From assembly GCF_003293695.1 (NCBI RefSeq), contig NZ_CP029556.1, forward strand, positions 444,001 to 508,000: DNA of 64,000 bases. Reading direction: 5' to 3'. Of the stretch, positions 49,618-58,500 are shown piece by piece. Numbering within the stretch: position 1 is the first letter of the stretch; the number at the start of each line of letters is the position of its first letter. The position numbers were made by a program, and so were the translations under genes. A model generated the notes under the pieces. The model saw nothing but the letters and a program-made list of their open reading frames with translations, ran no database searches and was not told the DNA's origin. This DNA comes from Lysobacter oculi (GTDB lineage: Bacteria > Pseudomonadota > Gammaproteobacteria > Xanthomonadales > Xanthomonadaceae).

Positions 49618-50003
49618 ACAACCCGGTTGTCCACCTCTGGGCCGCGCTGCGGCCCCGCCGGCGGCTCGCCCGGCTCGATGCCCTGGCCGCGCTGCTGCTG
49701 GCCAGCACCGAGCAGCTGCTACTGCGCCGCGCCGACACCTGCGCCTTCAGCGAGTGGGCCGGGATCTGGGATGCCGTCTACGACGAACACCAGCGCATCG
49801 CCCGCCCTTGGTGGCGCTCCTTCTTCAGCCTGGCCCGGGTCAACGGGTGGGGATCAGCCGGCCAGTGCCCCGCGAGTCATAGCGCGAAAACCCCGGCAGT
49901 GCGTGAGTCGGCACGCCGCGTAGCGGCTCTGGCCCGGAAGGGCCGGGAAGACCTGGCCGGCGCGAACGCGCAGCGGCCTGATCCGGTGGGGGTGTCGTCA
50001 TGA
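49614..50003 (+). CDS. Early phage protein of unknown function
   Basis: 129 residues; the first half, ARLDALAALLLASTEQLLLRRADTCAFSEWAGIWDAVYDEHQRIARPWWR, is helical. Overlaps ner and the next gene by 4 bases each. No family known. Confidence 0.65.
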   Translation: MNNPVVHLWAALRPRRRLARLDALAALLLASTEQLLLRRADTCAFSEWAGIWDAVYDEHQRIARPWWRSFFSLARVNGWGSAGQCPASHSAKTPAVRESARRVAALARKGREDLAGANAQRPDPVGVSS

Positions 50004-50443
50004 CGCGAGCGCGCAACGACGCCCTCACCGGGGAGCTCTTCAGCGCCATTCCTTCGCCAATGCCGGCGGTGCCGGGCGCGATGGATTTCCGCAAGCCGGT
50101 GGCCGAGCTGGTGGCCGGCTTGCTGGCCAATGCCAAGCGCGACCGCTACGACGTGGCCGCCCGCATCAGCCGCCTGTGTGACCACGAAACCAGCAAGGCG
50201 CTGCTCGACAGCTACACCGCGCCGAGCCGTGAGGAATGCAACCTACCGCTGTGGAAGGTGCCGGCGGTCGAGATCGCCTGCAACAGCCGGGCGGTGACGG
50301 AGTGGCTGGTCGGGATCCACGGCGGCCGCGTGCTGTGGGGCAGCCAAGTGCTGCAAGCCGAGCTGGGCAACGTGGAAAGCCAGATCCAGGCGCTGCAGGC
50401 CCAGCGCCGGCAGCTGCGCGAGTGCGTGCGGAGGCAGAAGTGA
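50000..50443 (+). CDS. Early phage protein of unknown function
   Basis: 147 residues; AKRDRYDVAARISRLCDHETSKALLDSYTAPSREECNLPLWKVPAVEIACNSRAVTEWLV, with a C-terminal coiled coil (LGNVESQIQALQAQRRQLRE). Lies directly before transposase A, overlapping it by one base, a place where Mu-like phages often have a small accessory gene. Confidence 0.7.
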   Translation: MTRARNDALTGELFSAIPSPMPAVPGAMDFRKPVAELVAGLLANAKRDRYDVAARISRLCDHETSKALLDSYTAPSREECNLPLWKVPAVEIACNSRAVTEWLVGIHGGRVLWGSQVLQAELGNVESQIQALQAQRRQLRECVRRQK

Positions 50444-52686
50444 TGGCCGACGGTAGCCGCTCCGAATACCTGGAGGCACGCGCCCTCGGCGACGCGCTGA
50501 AGATCTCGCCCCGCGGCGTGCGGATGCGCGCCGAGAAGGAAGGCTGGCCGACCGAAACCCGTACCGGCGTGGGCGGTAAGACGAAGGTCTATCCGCTGGC
50601 CACGCTGCCGGAAGACGTGCGCGCCGCGCTGGCACGCCACCGCGCGTTGCAGGCCGCTTCGAACGCCCCGAAAACGCCCGCCGAAGCCGCCGGGCGGGTG
50701 ACCGCGCGGGGCCTCAAGATCGCCGAGACCGTGGACGCCGCCAGCGCGCAGCGCGAACGCGAGCGCGGCCAGGCCGCCGCCGCGGCGCTGACGGGCAAGG
50801 CCCGCGAGCGGATGGAGGCGAAGACCGAGCTGCTGGCGCGGCTGACGGCGTTCGCCGCCGCGCGCGGCGTCGGCAAGTGCGCCGCGATGGACGAGTTCTG
50901 CGACGCCTACAACAGCGGGGCAATGGAGGTGCCGCACTACGTGCGCCACCACACCGGTGCCGACCTGCACCCGCAGACGCTGCGCCGCTGGGCGCGGGCA
51001 ATCAAACAGGCAGGCACGGCCGCGCTGGCCGGCGCCTACGGCAACCGGCGCGGCTCGGGCTTCATCGAGTCCCGGCCGGAGCTGCTGGATTTCATCAAGG
51101 GCGTCATCGCCGAGAAGCCGACGATCAGCGCCAAGTTGCTGCATGACGCGATCGACGCGCGGATGCCGCAGCACCTGCCGAAGAAGCGGACGCTCGAGCG
51201 TTTCCTGCTGCGCTGGAAGGCCGAGAACCCGGCGCTGTTCATGGCGATCAGCAACCCCGACGCGTGGAAGAACCGGCACATGCCGGCCTTCGGCAGCTAC
51301 TCGGACGGCATCGTCCGGGTGAACCAGCTGTGGATGGCGGACTCCACGCCGGCCGACGTGATGCTCAAGGACGGGCGCCATTCGCTGATCGGCGTGATCG
51401 ACGTGGCCACGCGCCGCTTCAAGTTGCACGTCAGCAAGACCAGCAGCGCGGACGCGGTGTGCCAGCTCACGCGGCGCACGATCATTGCCTGGGGCGTGGC
51501 CGAGGCCATCAAGATGGACAACGGCCGCGACTACGCCAGCGAGCGCGTGGGCGCGCTGCTGACCGGGCTTGGCATCGAAGCGCGCTTCTCCACGCCGTTC
51601 TCGCCCTGGGAAAAGCCGCACATCGAGCGCGCCTTCCGCACCTTCAGCCACGGCCTGTTGACGCTGCTGCCGGGCTACATCGGCCACGACGTGGCCGAAG
51701 CGCAGGCGATCCGCGCACGGGAAGCCTTCAGCGATCGCCTCTTCAAGAAGAACGAAGTGGTCGACATGAACCTGACGGCTGCCGAGCTGCAGGCGTTCGC
51801 CGACCGCTGGTGCGAGCAGGTCTACATGCACGAGCCGCACAGCGGCGAGGGGATGGATGGCCTGACGCCGGCGCTGAAGCTGGCGCAGCAGCGCGACGTG
51901 GTCCGCATGGTGCAGGACGTGCGTGCGCTGGACGTGCTGATGGGCGCCGGCCAGGTGGTGAAGGTGCAGAAGAAGGGCGTGCGCCTGGACAAGCTGACCT
52001 ACATCGCCGAGGACCTGGGCGCGCTGGTCGGCGAGCAGGTGCTGGTGCGCCGCGACGAAGGCGACATCGGCCGCATCGTGGTCTACCACCGCGACGCCTT
52101 CCTCTGCATCGCTGAATGCCCCGAGGTCACGGGCGTCTCCATGAAGGAGATCGCGATCGAGGGCCGCCGCCAGGCGACCGCCGAGATGCAGCGCCTGAAG
52201 CGCGAGATGAAGGCCCTGGGCAAGAAGGCGAAGACCGCCGAGCTGGCCGAGGACATCCTGCGTCGCAAGGCCGAGCAGAACGCCAGCCTCACGCCGTTCC
52301 CGGCGCCGAATGTGGCCTACATGACGCCGGCGATCGAGGCGGCGAGCGAGGCCGCAGACGCCCTGGCGCGCTACGACAGCGGCGCGCCCACGCAGGAAGA
52401 GGAGCTGGCGAAGCTGGCCGACGTGATCGAGCTGGTGCGCGACGAGCAGCGCGCCGACGACAGTGCTGAGCAGCGCTTCGCCACCGCGCTGGCCACGTTG
52501 CTCAAGCCCGAGGCCGAGCGAAACGACCTGGAGCGCATGCGCCTCAAGACCTACCAGTCCAGCGCGGAGTTCACCAGCCGCTGGGAATTGCTCACCGAGT
52601 TCGGGGCGGAGATGTTCGGTCTCTCCGCCGATTTCAACGCGTTGCTTCCCACCGACGCGCCTTTCAACAAGCAAGGGGCTTTCTGA
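50443..52686 (+). CDS. A: Mu-type DDE transposase A
   Basis: 747 residues from ATG 50443. N-terminal Mu DNA-binding winged helix (SEYLEARALGDALKISPRGVRMRAEKEGWP). The catalytic core has D300 (WMADSTPAD), D359 (KMDNGRDYAS) and E395 (PHIERAFRTF), spacing DD35E. The C-terminal Mu-type B-interaction region follows. It cuts and joins phage ends for integration and replicative transposition. In-frame sequence upstream (to 50236) is a shadow of the preceding gene. Confidence 0.97.
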   Translation: MADGSRSEYLEARALGDALKISPRGVRMRAEKEGWPTETRTGVGGKTKVYPLATLPEDVRAALARHRALQAASNAPKTPAEAAGRVTARGLKIAETVDAASAQRERERGQAAAAALTGKARERMEAKTELLARLTAFAAARGVGKCAAMDEFCDAYNSGAMEVPHYVRHHTGADLHPQTLRRWARAIKQAGTAALAGAYGNRRGSGFIESRPELLDFIKGVIAEKPTISAKLLHDAIDARMPQHLPKKRTLERFLLRWKAENPALFMAISNPDAWKNRHMPAFGSYSDGIVRVNQLWMADSTPADVMLKDGRHSLIGVIDVATRRFKLHVSKTSSADAVCQLTRRTIIAWGVAEAIKMDNGRDYASERVGALLTGLGIEARFSTPFSPWEKPHIERAFRTFSHGLLTLLPGYIGHDVAEAQAIRAREAFSDRLFKKNEVVDMNLTAAELQAFADRWCEQVYMHEPHSGEGMDGLTPALKLAQQRDVVRMVQDVRALDVLMGAGQVVKVQKKGVRLDKLTYIAEDLGALVGEQVLVRRDEGDIGRIVVYHRDAFLCIAECPEVTGVSMKEIAIEGRRQATAEMQRLKREMKALGKKAKTAELAEDILRRKAEQNASLTPFPAPNVAYMTPAIEAASEAADALARYDSGAPTQEEELAKLADVIELVRDEQRADDSAEQRFATALATLLKPEAERNDLERMRLKTYQSSAEFTSRWELLTEFGAEMFGLSADFNALLPTDAPFNKQGAF

Positions 52687-52687
52687 C

Positions 52688-53425
52688 ATGCAGAACAAGG
52701 TTGTTCCCATCTCCAACGTGCAGCGCCTGGCGGAAGCCTGCGAGACGCTGCTCAACCGCGCACCCGGCACGCCCGGCATGGCGCTCTGCGACGGACCGGC
52801 CGGCCTGGGCAAGACGGTCGCCATCGGCTGGCTGGCCACGCGCAAGCACGCGGTGTTCGTCCGCGCGCTCTCGACCACGACGGCCACCAGCCTGATGGAT
52901 GCGATCGCCTTCGAGCTCAACATCGAGCCGGGCCGCACGCTGGCGGGCAAGGTGCAGGCGATCGTGGCCGAGCTGGTGCGCACGCAGCGCCCGCTTTTCA
53001 TCGACGAGGCCGACTACATCATCGGCCGGGACGGCCACGAGAACCGCCTCCAAGGCGCGATCCGCGACCTGCACGACCTGTCCGACGTGCCGGTGGTGCT
53101 GGTGGGCATGGCGGGCATCCACAAGAAGATCCACCGCTTCCCGCAGCTGGCCGGCCGCATCGCTCACCGCGTCGAGTTCCGGCCCTGCACCGCGCAGGAC
53201 GCCGCGATGCTGGCCAAGCAGCTGATCGACATCGAGGTCGCCCCCGATCTGCTCGAGGACCTGCGCCGCCGCGCCAGCGGCAGCGTGCGCTTGGTCACCA
53301 ACGGGCTGGCCAAGGTCGAGCAGTTCGGCCGCAAGCACGGCAAGGCTCGCATGGAGCTGGCCGACTGGCCGCGCGGCGAGGCGTTCTTCCTGGGCGACGA
53401 CGCACGCGCGAAGGCGGTGGCCTGA
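52688..53425 (+). CDS. B: Transposition protein B (AAA+ ATPase)
   Basis: 245 residues from ATG 52688. Walker A GPAGLGKT (36-43) and Walker B LFIDEAD (103-109), then VVLVGMAGIHKKIHR and REFG-like regions of the ExeA/MuB AAA family. It binds DNA, activates A and selects targets. In-frame extension upstream overlaps A and is not used. Confidence 0.95.
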   Translation: MQNKVVPISNVQRLAEACETLLNRAPGTPGMALCDGPAGLGKTVAIGWLATRKHAVFVRALSTTTATSLMDAIAFELNIEPGRTLAGKVQAIVAELVRTQRPLFIDEADYIIGRDGHENRLQGAIRDLHDLSDVPVVLVGMAGIHKKIHRFPQLAGRIAHRVEFRPCTAQDAAMLAKQLIDIEVAPDLLEDLRRRASGSVRLVTNGLAKVEQFGRKHGKARMELADWPRGEAFFLGDDARAKAVA

Positions 53426-53426
53426 C

Positions 53427-53777
53427 ATGGCGCCTCCCACCACCCGCGGGAATGCCTGGCGGCGCGCCACCAACAAGGCGCGCCGCAACGATCACCGCTG
53501 CGGAAAGCTGTGGTACGCCGCGCGCGTGCTGCGCCGCTTCACCGCCAGCGACCTGGTCGCGGTGGCCGACTACCCCAACCGCAAGTCTGCGCAGGCCTGG
53601 CTCAACAAGCTGCGCCACGCCGGTTATTTCCGGACCAGCCGCAACGGCAACGACGAGGCGATCTGGACGCTGATCCGCGACTCCGGCCCGGTCTGCCCGG
53701 CCATCGTCCGCGCCCGCACCAGCGTGTGGGATTTCAACACCGAGAAGGAGTACGCGATCCATGCACAGCGCGCATGA
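53427..53777 (+). CDS. Early phage protein, possible winged helix
   Basis: 116 residues; RVLRRFTASDLVAVADYPNRKSAQAWLNKLRHAGYFRTSRNGNDEAIWTLIRDSGPVCPAIVR reads as a winged-helix DNA-binding domain. Starts one base after B ends. Confidence 0.7.
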   Translation: MAPPTTRGNAWRRATNKARRNDHRCGKLWYAARVLRRFTASDLVAVADYPNRKSAQAWLNKLRHAGYFRTSRNGNDEAIWTLIRDSGPVCPAIVRARTSVWDFNTEKEYAIHAQRA

Positions 53778-54093
53778 CGATGACGCGTGGCTGGAGGTGC
53801 TGCGCACGCACCGCCAGACGCACGGCGGCAAGAAGACGGCTGAGGTGATCGGTTACAGCGCCACGGTGGTCAGCCAGGTGCTGTCCGGGACCTACAAGGG
53901 CGACATGAAGGCCGTTCAACAGAAGGTCGAAGGGGCCTTGATGGGCGCGACCGTGGACTGCCCGGTGATCGGCGAGCTGCCGCGCAACCGCTGCCTGGAA
54001 TACCAGCGCCTGCCGTTCGCCGCCAGCAATCCACTGCGCGTGCGCTTCACCAGCGCGTGCCCGAAGTGCCCGAACCGGCGGGGTGCGGAATGA
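53761..54093 (+). CDS. HTH-containing phage protein
   Basis: 110 residues; GGKKTAEVIGYSATVVSQVLSGTYKGDMKAVQQKVEGAL is a lambda-repressor-like HTH; the C-terminus ends CPKCPNRRG. Similar to small regulators in B3-like phages. Confidence 0.7.
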   Translation: MHSAHDDDAWLEVLRTHRQTHGGKKTAEVIGYSATVVSQVLSGTYKGDMKAVQQKVEGALMGATVDCPVIGELPRNRCLEYQRLPFAASNPLRVRFTSACPKCPNRRGAE

Positions 54094-54350
54094 ACAAGGC
54101 CCAGTTGAAGCGGATGAAGGTCGAGTTCGAGGCCTACATGAAGAAGGCGAAGGCGAACGGCAGTCACGTCCTCACCTACACCCGCCCCTGCGGCTGCGGC
54201 CAGATAGAGACGCTGGCGCCGAAGGCATTTGGCCATGTGTGGGATTCGCTCACCACCTGCCCGGATTGTGGCGCGCTGTATTTCAAGGTGATCACGCACG
54301 ACAGGGTTTTGGTGCGGTCGGAAGCAGGGGGGGCGCTATGTCACGCCTGA
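54090..54350 (+). CDS. Phage zinc-ribbon-like protein
   Basis: 86 residues from ATG 54090, overlapping the previous stop (ATGA). CGCGQ and CPDCG suggest a zinc site in an otherwise unknown protein. Confidence 0.65.
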   Translation: MNKAQLKRMKVEFEAYMKKAKANGSHVLTYTRPCGCGQIETLAPKAFGHVWDSLTTCPDCGALYFKVITHDRVLVRSEAGGALCHA

Positions 54351-54580
54351 ACGACGACCTGGCCAAGGCCTTCCAACTGGTCAACGGCATCGGCGCCGCG
54401 CCGGGCGTGGACGTGACCGCGCGCCTGCAGGCGTTGCAGCAGCTGCAGGCGCAGATGGACCGGGTGATGCGTGGGCTGCGGGAACAGCAGACCGATCAAC
54501 TCAAAGCGCACGGGACGGGCCGCGCGTGCGCGCCGGCGTCCATAGGCTCCGGGGCGACCTCAAAGGGAGACGCACGATGA
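54338..54580 (+). CDS. Small phage coiled-coil protein
   Basis: 80 residues; LQALQQLQAQMDRVMRGLREQQTDQL is a short coiled coil; the tail is low-complexity. Confidence 0.55.
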   Translation: MSRLNDDLAKAFQLVNGIGAAPGVDVTARLQALQQLQAQMDRVMRGLREQQTDQLKAHGTGRACAPASIGSGATSKGDAR

Positions 54581-54747
54581 ACAAGACGAAGACGCTGGGC
54601 CTGCTCGCCGTCAGCTGGGTGCTGGCAGCACAGTTCGGCGCCGTGATTACAGCGCGAGATTGCCCGATATGGGTGCTCGTGTTGGTCTCCGGTGTGCTTG
54701 GCTTGCTGATCGCTGAAGTCTGGTGCCGCGTGGGCGAGGGCACCTGA
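54577..54747 (+). CDS. Small phage membrane protein
   Basis: 56 residues with two hydrophobic segments (about 6-25 and 30-48). Overlaps its neighbour by ATGA. Confidence 0.55.
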   Translation: MNKTKTLGLLAVSWVLAAQFGAVITARDCPIWVLVLVSGVLGLLIAEVWCRVGEGT

Positions 54748-54748
54748 C

Positions 54749-55126
54749 ATGCAGCCGGCCCTCTTCGCACGCGAACTCACCCCGGACGCCGTGCTGGCCG
54801 CGCTGCTGCTGCGCGTCGGCCCGGCCAACGGCGCCGATGCGCACACGCTGGCCAGCGAAGTGCTCGGCGTGGACGCAGGCGGCGCCGACGAGCGCCGGCT
54901 GCGCCAGGTGATCGAGAAGCTGCGCAACGACGGACATCCCGTCTGCGCCACGCCCGAAGAGGGCTACCACTACATGGGCGACGCCGCGGACTTGAACCGC
55001 ACCTGCGTCTATCTGACGCGCCGCGCCATCACTTCACTCAAGCAGGTGGCCGCGATGAAGCGGATCGCCCTGCCAGACATCTACGGGCAGCTCGGCCTTG
55101 AGCTGCCGCAAGGGGAAGAAGCATGA
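54749..55126 (+). CDS. Phage winged-helix-like protein
   Basis: 125 residues; GADERRLRQVIEKLRNDGHPVCATPEEGYHYMGDAADLNRTCVYLTRRAITSLKQVAAMKR resembles winged-helix proteins found in prophages between B and gam. Confidence 0.65.
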   Translation: MQPALFARELTPDAVLAALLLRVGPANGADAHTLASEVLGVDAGGADERRLRQVIEKLRNDGHPVCATPEEGYHYMGDAADLNRTCVYLTRRAITSLKQVAAMKRIALPDIYGQLGLELPQGEEA

Positions 55127-55407
55127 CCATCCGCAACAACGACGCCGCCCGCGCGGCGTTCGAGCTGGCGTTGATCGCACTGGACAAGCTGTTGGCCATG
55201 CGCGCCGGCAAGGTGCTGGCCGTTTACTACGGGGGCCAGAAGCCGGTGATCGAGATCGAAAAGCCGCCGCGTTTCGTGACGGGCGCGCTGATCCGTCGCA
55301 TGGCGATTAACAACGACTTGGCCGCCACCTATGCCGCCCCGTTCCACGGCGTGCAGCTGCAGTGGACGATCGTCACGCCGATCGCACGCGAGGTCGGCCA
55401 TGCGTGA
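55123..55407 (+). CDS. Phage protein of unknown function
   Basis: 94 residues, alpha/beta (KVLAVYYGGQKPVIEIEKPPRFVTGALIRRM). Overlaps both neighbours. Confidence 0.65.
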   Translation: MTIRNNDAARAAFELALIALDKLLAMRAGKVLAVYYGGQKPVIEIEKPPRFVTGALIRRMAINNDLAATYAAPFHGVQLQWTIVTPIAREVGHA

Positions 55408-55813
55408 TACGAACGTGACCGCCGAGATCCGCGACGTGCTGGCCAAGGCCACGACGCCCATGACGGCGGTAGAGGTGTGGGACGCCCTGGTCGCCCGCGA
55501 CTGCTACACACCCTACGGCACCATCCGCTCGATTCTGAGCATGGGTGTGAAGCGGGGCGAGTTCCTGCAGCCCAAGTCGCGCCCCGGCACCTTCACCGCG
55601 AATCCCGACTGGATCCATCCCGACCGGAAGCTGCCGGCGCCGCGGTCATCCAGGCCCAAGCCCACCCTGGCGATGCGCGTTAGTGCCCTGGTCGAGGACC
55701 TGCAGGAGATGCAGCTCGAGGCAGCCAACGCCGGCGTCTGCGAGGACATCAGCATGGGCATCGGCAGCCTGCTGCGCGGCGCAACGCGGCTGCGCCGGGA
55801 GCTGGAGTGCTGA
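55400..55813 (+). CDS. Phage protein with winged-helix-like start
   Basis: 137 residues from ATG 55400. IRDVLAKATTPMTAVEVWDALVARDCYTPYGTIRSILSMGVKRGEFLQPKSRPGTFTANP is a likely winged helix. Confidence 0.68.
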   Translation: MRDTNVTAEIRDVLAKATTPMTAVEVWDALVARDCYTPYGTIRSILSMGVKRGEFLQPKSRPGTFTANPDWIHPDRKLPAPRSSRPKPTLAMRVSALVEDLQEMQLEAANAGVCEDISMGIGSLLRGATRLRRELEC

Positions 55814-55814
55814 C

Positions 55815-56066
55815 ATGCACCCGGCCTTCAAGCCACTTCGCGTTCCGACCAGAGGCCACGACCGCTATCGCGTGGGCGAGCTGGGTCTGGAGGCGCGATG
55901 CAATCGCTGCGGCGAGTGGTGGCCGGCCGATACCGAATTCTTCAACGCCCGCACCGAAGGCACGCCCCGTAGCTGGTGCAAGGGCTGCGAGCGCGACGCA
56001 AAACGACACCCCCCGCGATCCACAAGCCCGGCGGCAACCGGCACCACCACGAGAGAACCGAAATGA
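55815..56066 (+). CDS. Phage zinc-finger protein
   Basis: 83 residues from ATG 55815; C29-N-R-C32 and C55-K-G-C58 spaced as in small HNH-like treble-clef zinc fingers (GEWWPADTEFFNA between). Confidence 0.68.
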   Translation: MHPAFKPLRVPTRGHDRYRVGELGLEARCNRCGEWWPADTEFFNARTEGTPRSWCKGCERDAKRHPPRSTSPAATGTTTREPK

Positions 56067-56593
56067 GCAAGAAAACCCGACTGAAGGCGGAGGCCGTCGC
56101 CGTCACCTTCTCCAACCCCTTCGAGGCCAATGCGGCCATCGAGCGCATCGGCCACGCCCAGCGTGAGCGCGAGCGCATCGAGACGGCCATGAACGCGGAG
56201 CTGGCCGAGATCCGCGCCCGCTTCGAGGACCAGGCCGCGCCGCACGCCGAGGTGATCAAGGTGCTGCGCCAGGCCGTGCAGGTCTACTGCGAAGGCAACC
56301 GCGCCGACCTGACCAAGGGCGGCAAGAAGACCTATGCCTTCGCGGCGGGCGAGGTGTCCTGGCGCACCCGGCCGCCGAAGGTCAACGTGCGCGGCGAGGG
56401 CATCGTCATCGCCACGCTCAAGAAGCTGGGGCTGGACCGCTGGATCCGCACCAAGGAAGAGCTGGACAAGAACGCCATCCTGGCCGACCCCGAGGCCGCC
56501 GCGCTGGTCGAGGGCGTGCAGGGCCTGTCGATCAGCCAAGGCGAGGACTTCGTGATCAAGCCCTTCGAGACCAAGATCGAGGAGGTGCAGTGA
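56063..56593 (+). CDS. gam: Host-nuclease inhibitor Gam
   Basis: 176 residues from ATG 56063, close to Mu Gam (174). FSNPFEANAAIERIGHAQRERERIETAMNAELAEIRARFEDQAAPHAEVIKVL is the N-terminal helical pair; EVSWRTRPPKVNVRG and ALVEGVQGLSISQGEDFVIKPFETKIEE follow. It binds DNA ends and blocks exonucleases; Ku-like fold. Confidence 0.93.
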   Translation: MSKKTRLKAEAVAVTFSNPFEANAAIERIGHAQRERERIETAMNAELAEIRARFEDQAAPHAEVIKVLRQAVQVYCEGNRADLTKGGKKTYAFAAGEVSWRTRPPKVNVRGEGIVIATLKKLGLDRWIRTKEELDKNAILADPEAAALVEGVQGLSISQGEDFVIKPFETKIEEVQ

Positions 56594-56808
56594 TGCGCGC
56601 CGGAGAAACCGAGGTCAACGTGCGCTACACCGCGGGCACGTACGTCGCGCGCGGCGGTGGCAAGTCCTGCAGCAGCACGGCCGGTGGCGACAACGCGGTG
56701 GTCGGGCTGGTGCAGAAACTGGGCTGGTACGGCGGCTACAGCGTGCGCGGCGAGCAGCAGCTGGAAGCCAACCACACACGCCTGTGGATCAAGCGGGAGG
56801 GCCGCTGA
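56593..56808 (+). CDS. Small phage protein
   Basis: 71 residues; YTAGTYVARGGGKSCSSTAGGDNAVVGLVQKLGW. Start 56593 (56590 possible). Unknown function. Confidence 0.65.
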   Translation: MRAGETEVNVRYTAGTYVARGGGKSCSSTAGGDNAVVGLVQKLGWYGGYSVRGEQQLEANHTRLWIKREGR

Positions 56809-56999
56809 TGGACGTGCTGCCCGCCCACGCGGTCACGCCGACCGACAACCGCAGCCCCATGCGCCGGATCTCCGGCGCGTCGGCCGCCATCCACCCCGCG
56901 CGTGAGCTTTCGGTGCTGGACCAGCTGGAGGCCGAACGGCGCCTGCAGCTGCTTGCCGGCGCCGCCCGCGTCGCGCTCTGCACCGGAGCCGAGGAATGA
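56808..56999 (+). CDS. Small phage protein
   Basis: 63 residues; ELSVLDQLEAERRLQLLAGAARVAL helix near the end. Overlaps neighbours by 1-4 bases. Confidence 0.5.
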   Translation: MDVLPAHAVTPTDNRSPMRRISGASAAIHPARELSVLDQLEAERRLQLLAGAARVALCTGAEE

Positions 57000-57325
57000 A
57001 GAAGAAGGCTGAAGGCGTGCGCCCGGACGGCATGACCCACAAGGAGCACAGCCTGGCCACGCTGAATCTGGCGCTGCAGATCGCCGATGAAGCTGCCCGG
57101 AGCGACGTCGAGTGCTACGCGCACTGCGTGGATTTCCAAGTGCTGGGGGTCTTCGACCTGAGCGTGCCCCAGGAGAATTCCGATCGCGATGGGCAGGGCG
57201 CTGAGGAGCTGGCCATTGCCCAGCGCGCTGCCCGCTACATCGACCTGCGCATGCCGCACCTGCCGTACACGATGCACCGCGACCCCGCCAACCCGAACCG
57301 CGTCTGGTTCACCGACAAGGAGTGA
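56996..57325 (+). CDS. Phage protein of unknown function
   Basis: 109 residues; GMTHKEHSLATLNLALQIADEAARSDVECYAHCVDFQVLG. No family recognised. Confidence 0.62.
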   Translation: MKKKAEGVRPDGMTHKEHSLATLNLALQIADEAARSDVECYAHCVDFQVLGVFDLSVPQENSDRDGQGAEELAIAQRAARYIDLRMPHLPYTMHRDPANPNRVWFTDKE

Positions 57326-57329
57326 CCCG

Positions 57330-57452
57330 ATGAAAGCCTCCCTCCGCGAACAGCGCATCAGTGCCGCCATCGTCGGCGGCGCCTTGCTGGTCATCTGCCT
57401 GGCGATCGCCTTGGGCGAGACGCCGGCCGGCCAGTGGCTGTGGGGCCTGTGA
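57330..57452 (+). CDS. Small phage membrane peptide
   Basis: 40 residues with one membrane segment (about 12-29). Sits between overlapping genes, so probably real. Confidence 0.5.
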   Translation: MKASLREQRISAAIVGGALLVICLAIALGETPAGQWLWGL

Positions 57453-57901
57453 TGGCCGCGCAAGCCGATCCGCGCCGGCAGCGCCTGGCCCGCATCCACA
57501 TGGGCAAGAAGGCGCTGGGCCTGGCCGAGCGCGAGTACCGCGCGTTCCTGCTGCGCCACAGCGCGGACGCGCATGGCGTGGGTGGTTTCGACAGCGCGGC
57601 CAACATGAGCCCGCAGCAGCACCAGCAGGTGCTGGCGGCGATGGCGGCGCAGGGTTTCCGGGTGGAGCGGGTGGCCGCGAACAAGCGGCGCCGCTGGCCA
57701 GGCGAGCCCAAGGACTGCGACAGCCGGCCGCTGCTGGGCAAGGTGCGGGCGTTGCTGGCCGACGGCAGCAAGCCGTGGAGCTACGCGCACGCGATGGCCG
57801 AGCGCATGGCCGGCGTGAAGCGCGTGGAGTGGTGCAACGACGAGCAGCTGCACAAGTTGGTGGCGGCGCTGGCGGTGGATGCCAGGAGGAAGGTGCGTTG
57901 A
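57452..57901 (+). CDS. gemA: GemA/gp16 family regulatory protein (DUF1018)
   Basis: 149 residues from ATG 57452. RRQRLARIHMGKKALGLAEREYRAFLLRHSADAHGVGGFDSAANMSPQQHQQVLAAMAAQGF ... WSYAHAMAERMAGVKRVEWCNDEQLHKLVAAL is the DUF1018 signature. In Mu, GemA modulates host gene expression. Confidence 0.92.
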   Translation: MAAQADPRRQRLARIHMGKKALGLAEREYRAFLLRHSADAHGVGGFDSAANMSPQQHQQVLAAMAAQGFRVERVAANKRRRWPGEPKDCDSRPLLGKVRALLADGSKPWSYAHAMAERMAGVKRVEWCNDEQLHKLVAALAVDARRKVR

Positions 57902-58500
57902 TCCAAGGCAACTGCCCCGCCTGCGCCTTCCAGGGCGACATCGAGGCCTTCTTCTCGGACGACGAGTGGAAGCGCCTGGTGGCGGTTGTGGCTGAGCTGC
58001 CGCCGGAGTGCGGCCGGGCTTTGATGCGCTATCTGCGCCTGTTCAAGCCGGCTAAAACGGGGCTTCGAGCGGCGCGTGCGGTGAAGCTCTCGCGCGAGCT
58101 GCTGGCGCTGATCCAGGCCGGCGCTGTCTGCGCGGACGATCGCGGCGGGGTTCGGCGCCCGGCCACGCCCGCCCACTGGGCGGAGGGCATGGAACTGATG
58201 CTGGACCAGCGCACCGGCTTGAGCCTGCCGCTGGCCAACCACAACTACCTGCGCAAGGTCGTGTTCGACTTGGCTGACAAGCAGGACGCAGCGGCGGAGC
58301 GTCAGCGCGAGGCCCAAGCCCGTGCCGGAACGCACTTGGCCACCGCGTCGGGCAAGTCCGAGCGGCGTGTCAGCGAGACACCGCTACAGGCGCAGCTGGC
58401 GTGGATCGCGCGGATGGTGGATATGGGCGGCATGACGCCCGAGCAGGCGGAAGACGAGCGCGCGAAGGCGCGGGCGAAGCATGGAGCGGGCAATGGCTGA
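57898..58500 (+). CDS. Phage protein of unknown function
   Basis: 200 residues, started at TTG 57898 overlapping the gemA stop (TTGA). QGNCPACAFQGDIEAFFSDDEWKRLVAVVAELPPECGRALMRYLRLFKPAKTGLR; in the Mu-like phages of Pseudomonas a gene of this kind lies between gemA and mor. A possible CxxC at the N-terminus. Confidence 0.78.
   Translation: MIQGNCPACAFQGDIEAFFSDDEWKRLVAVVAELPPECGRALMRYLRLFKPAKTGLRAARAVKLSRELLALIQAGAVCADDRGGVRRPATPAHWAEGMELMLDQRTGLSLPLANHNYLRKVVFDLADKQDAAAERQREAQARAGTHLATASGKSERRVSETPLQAQLAWIARMVDMGGMTPEQAEDERAKARAKHGAGNG

Noticed and set aside
50212..53001. 929-residue minus-strand open frame antisense to A and B
   Set aside because: GC-rich codon shadow of the well-supported transposition genes A and B; Arg/His/Ala-rich with no domain.
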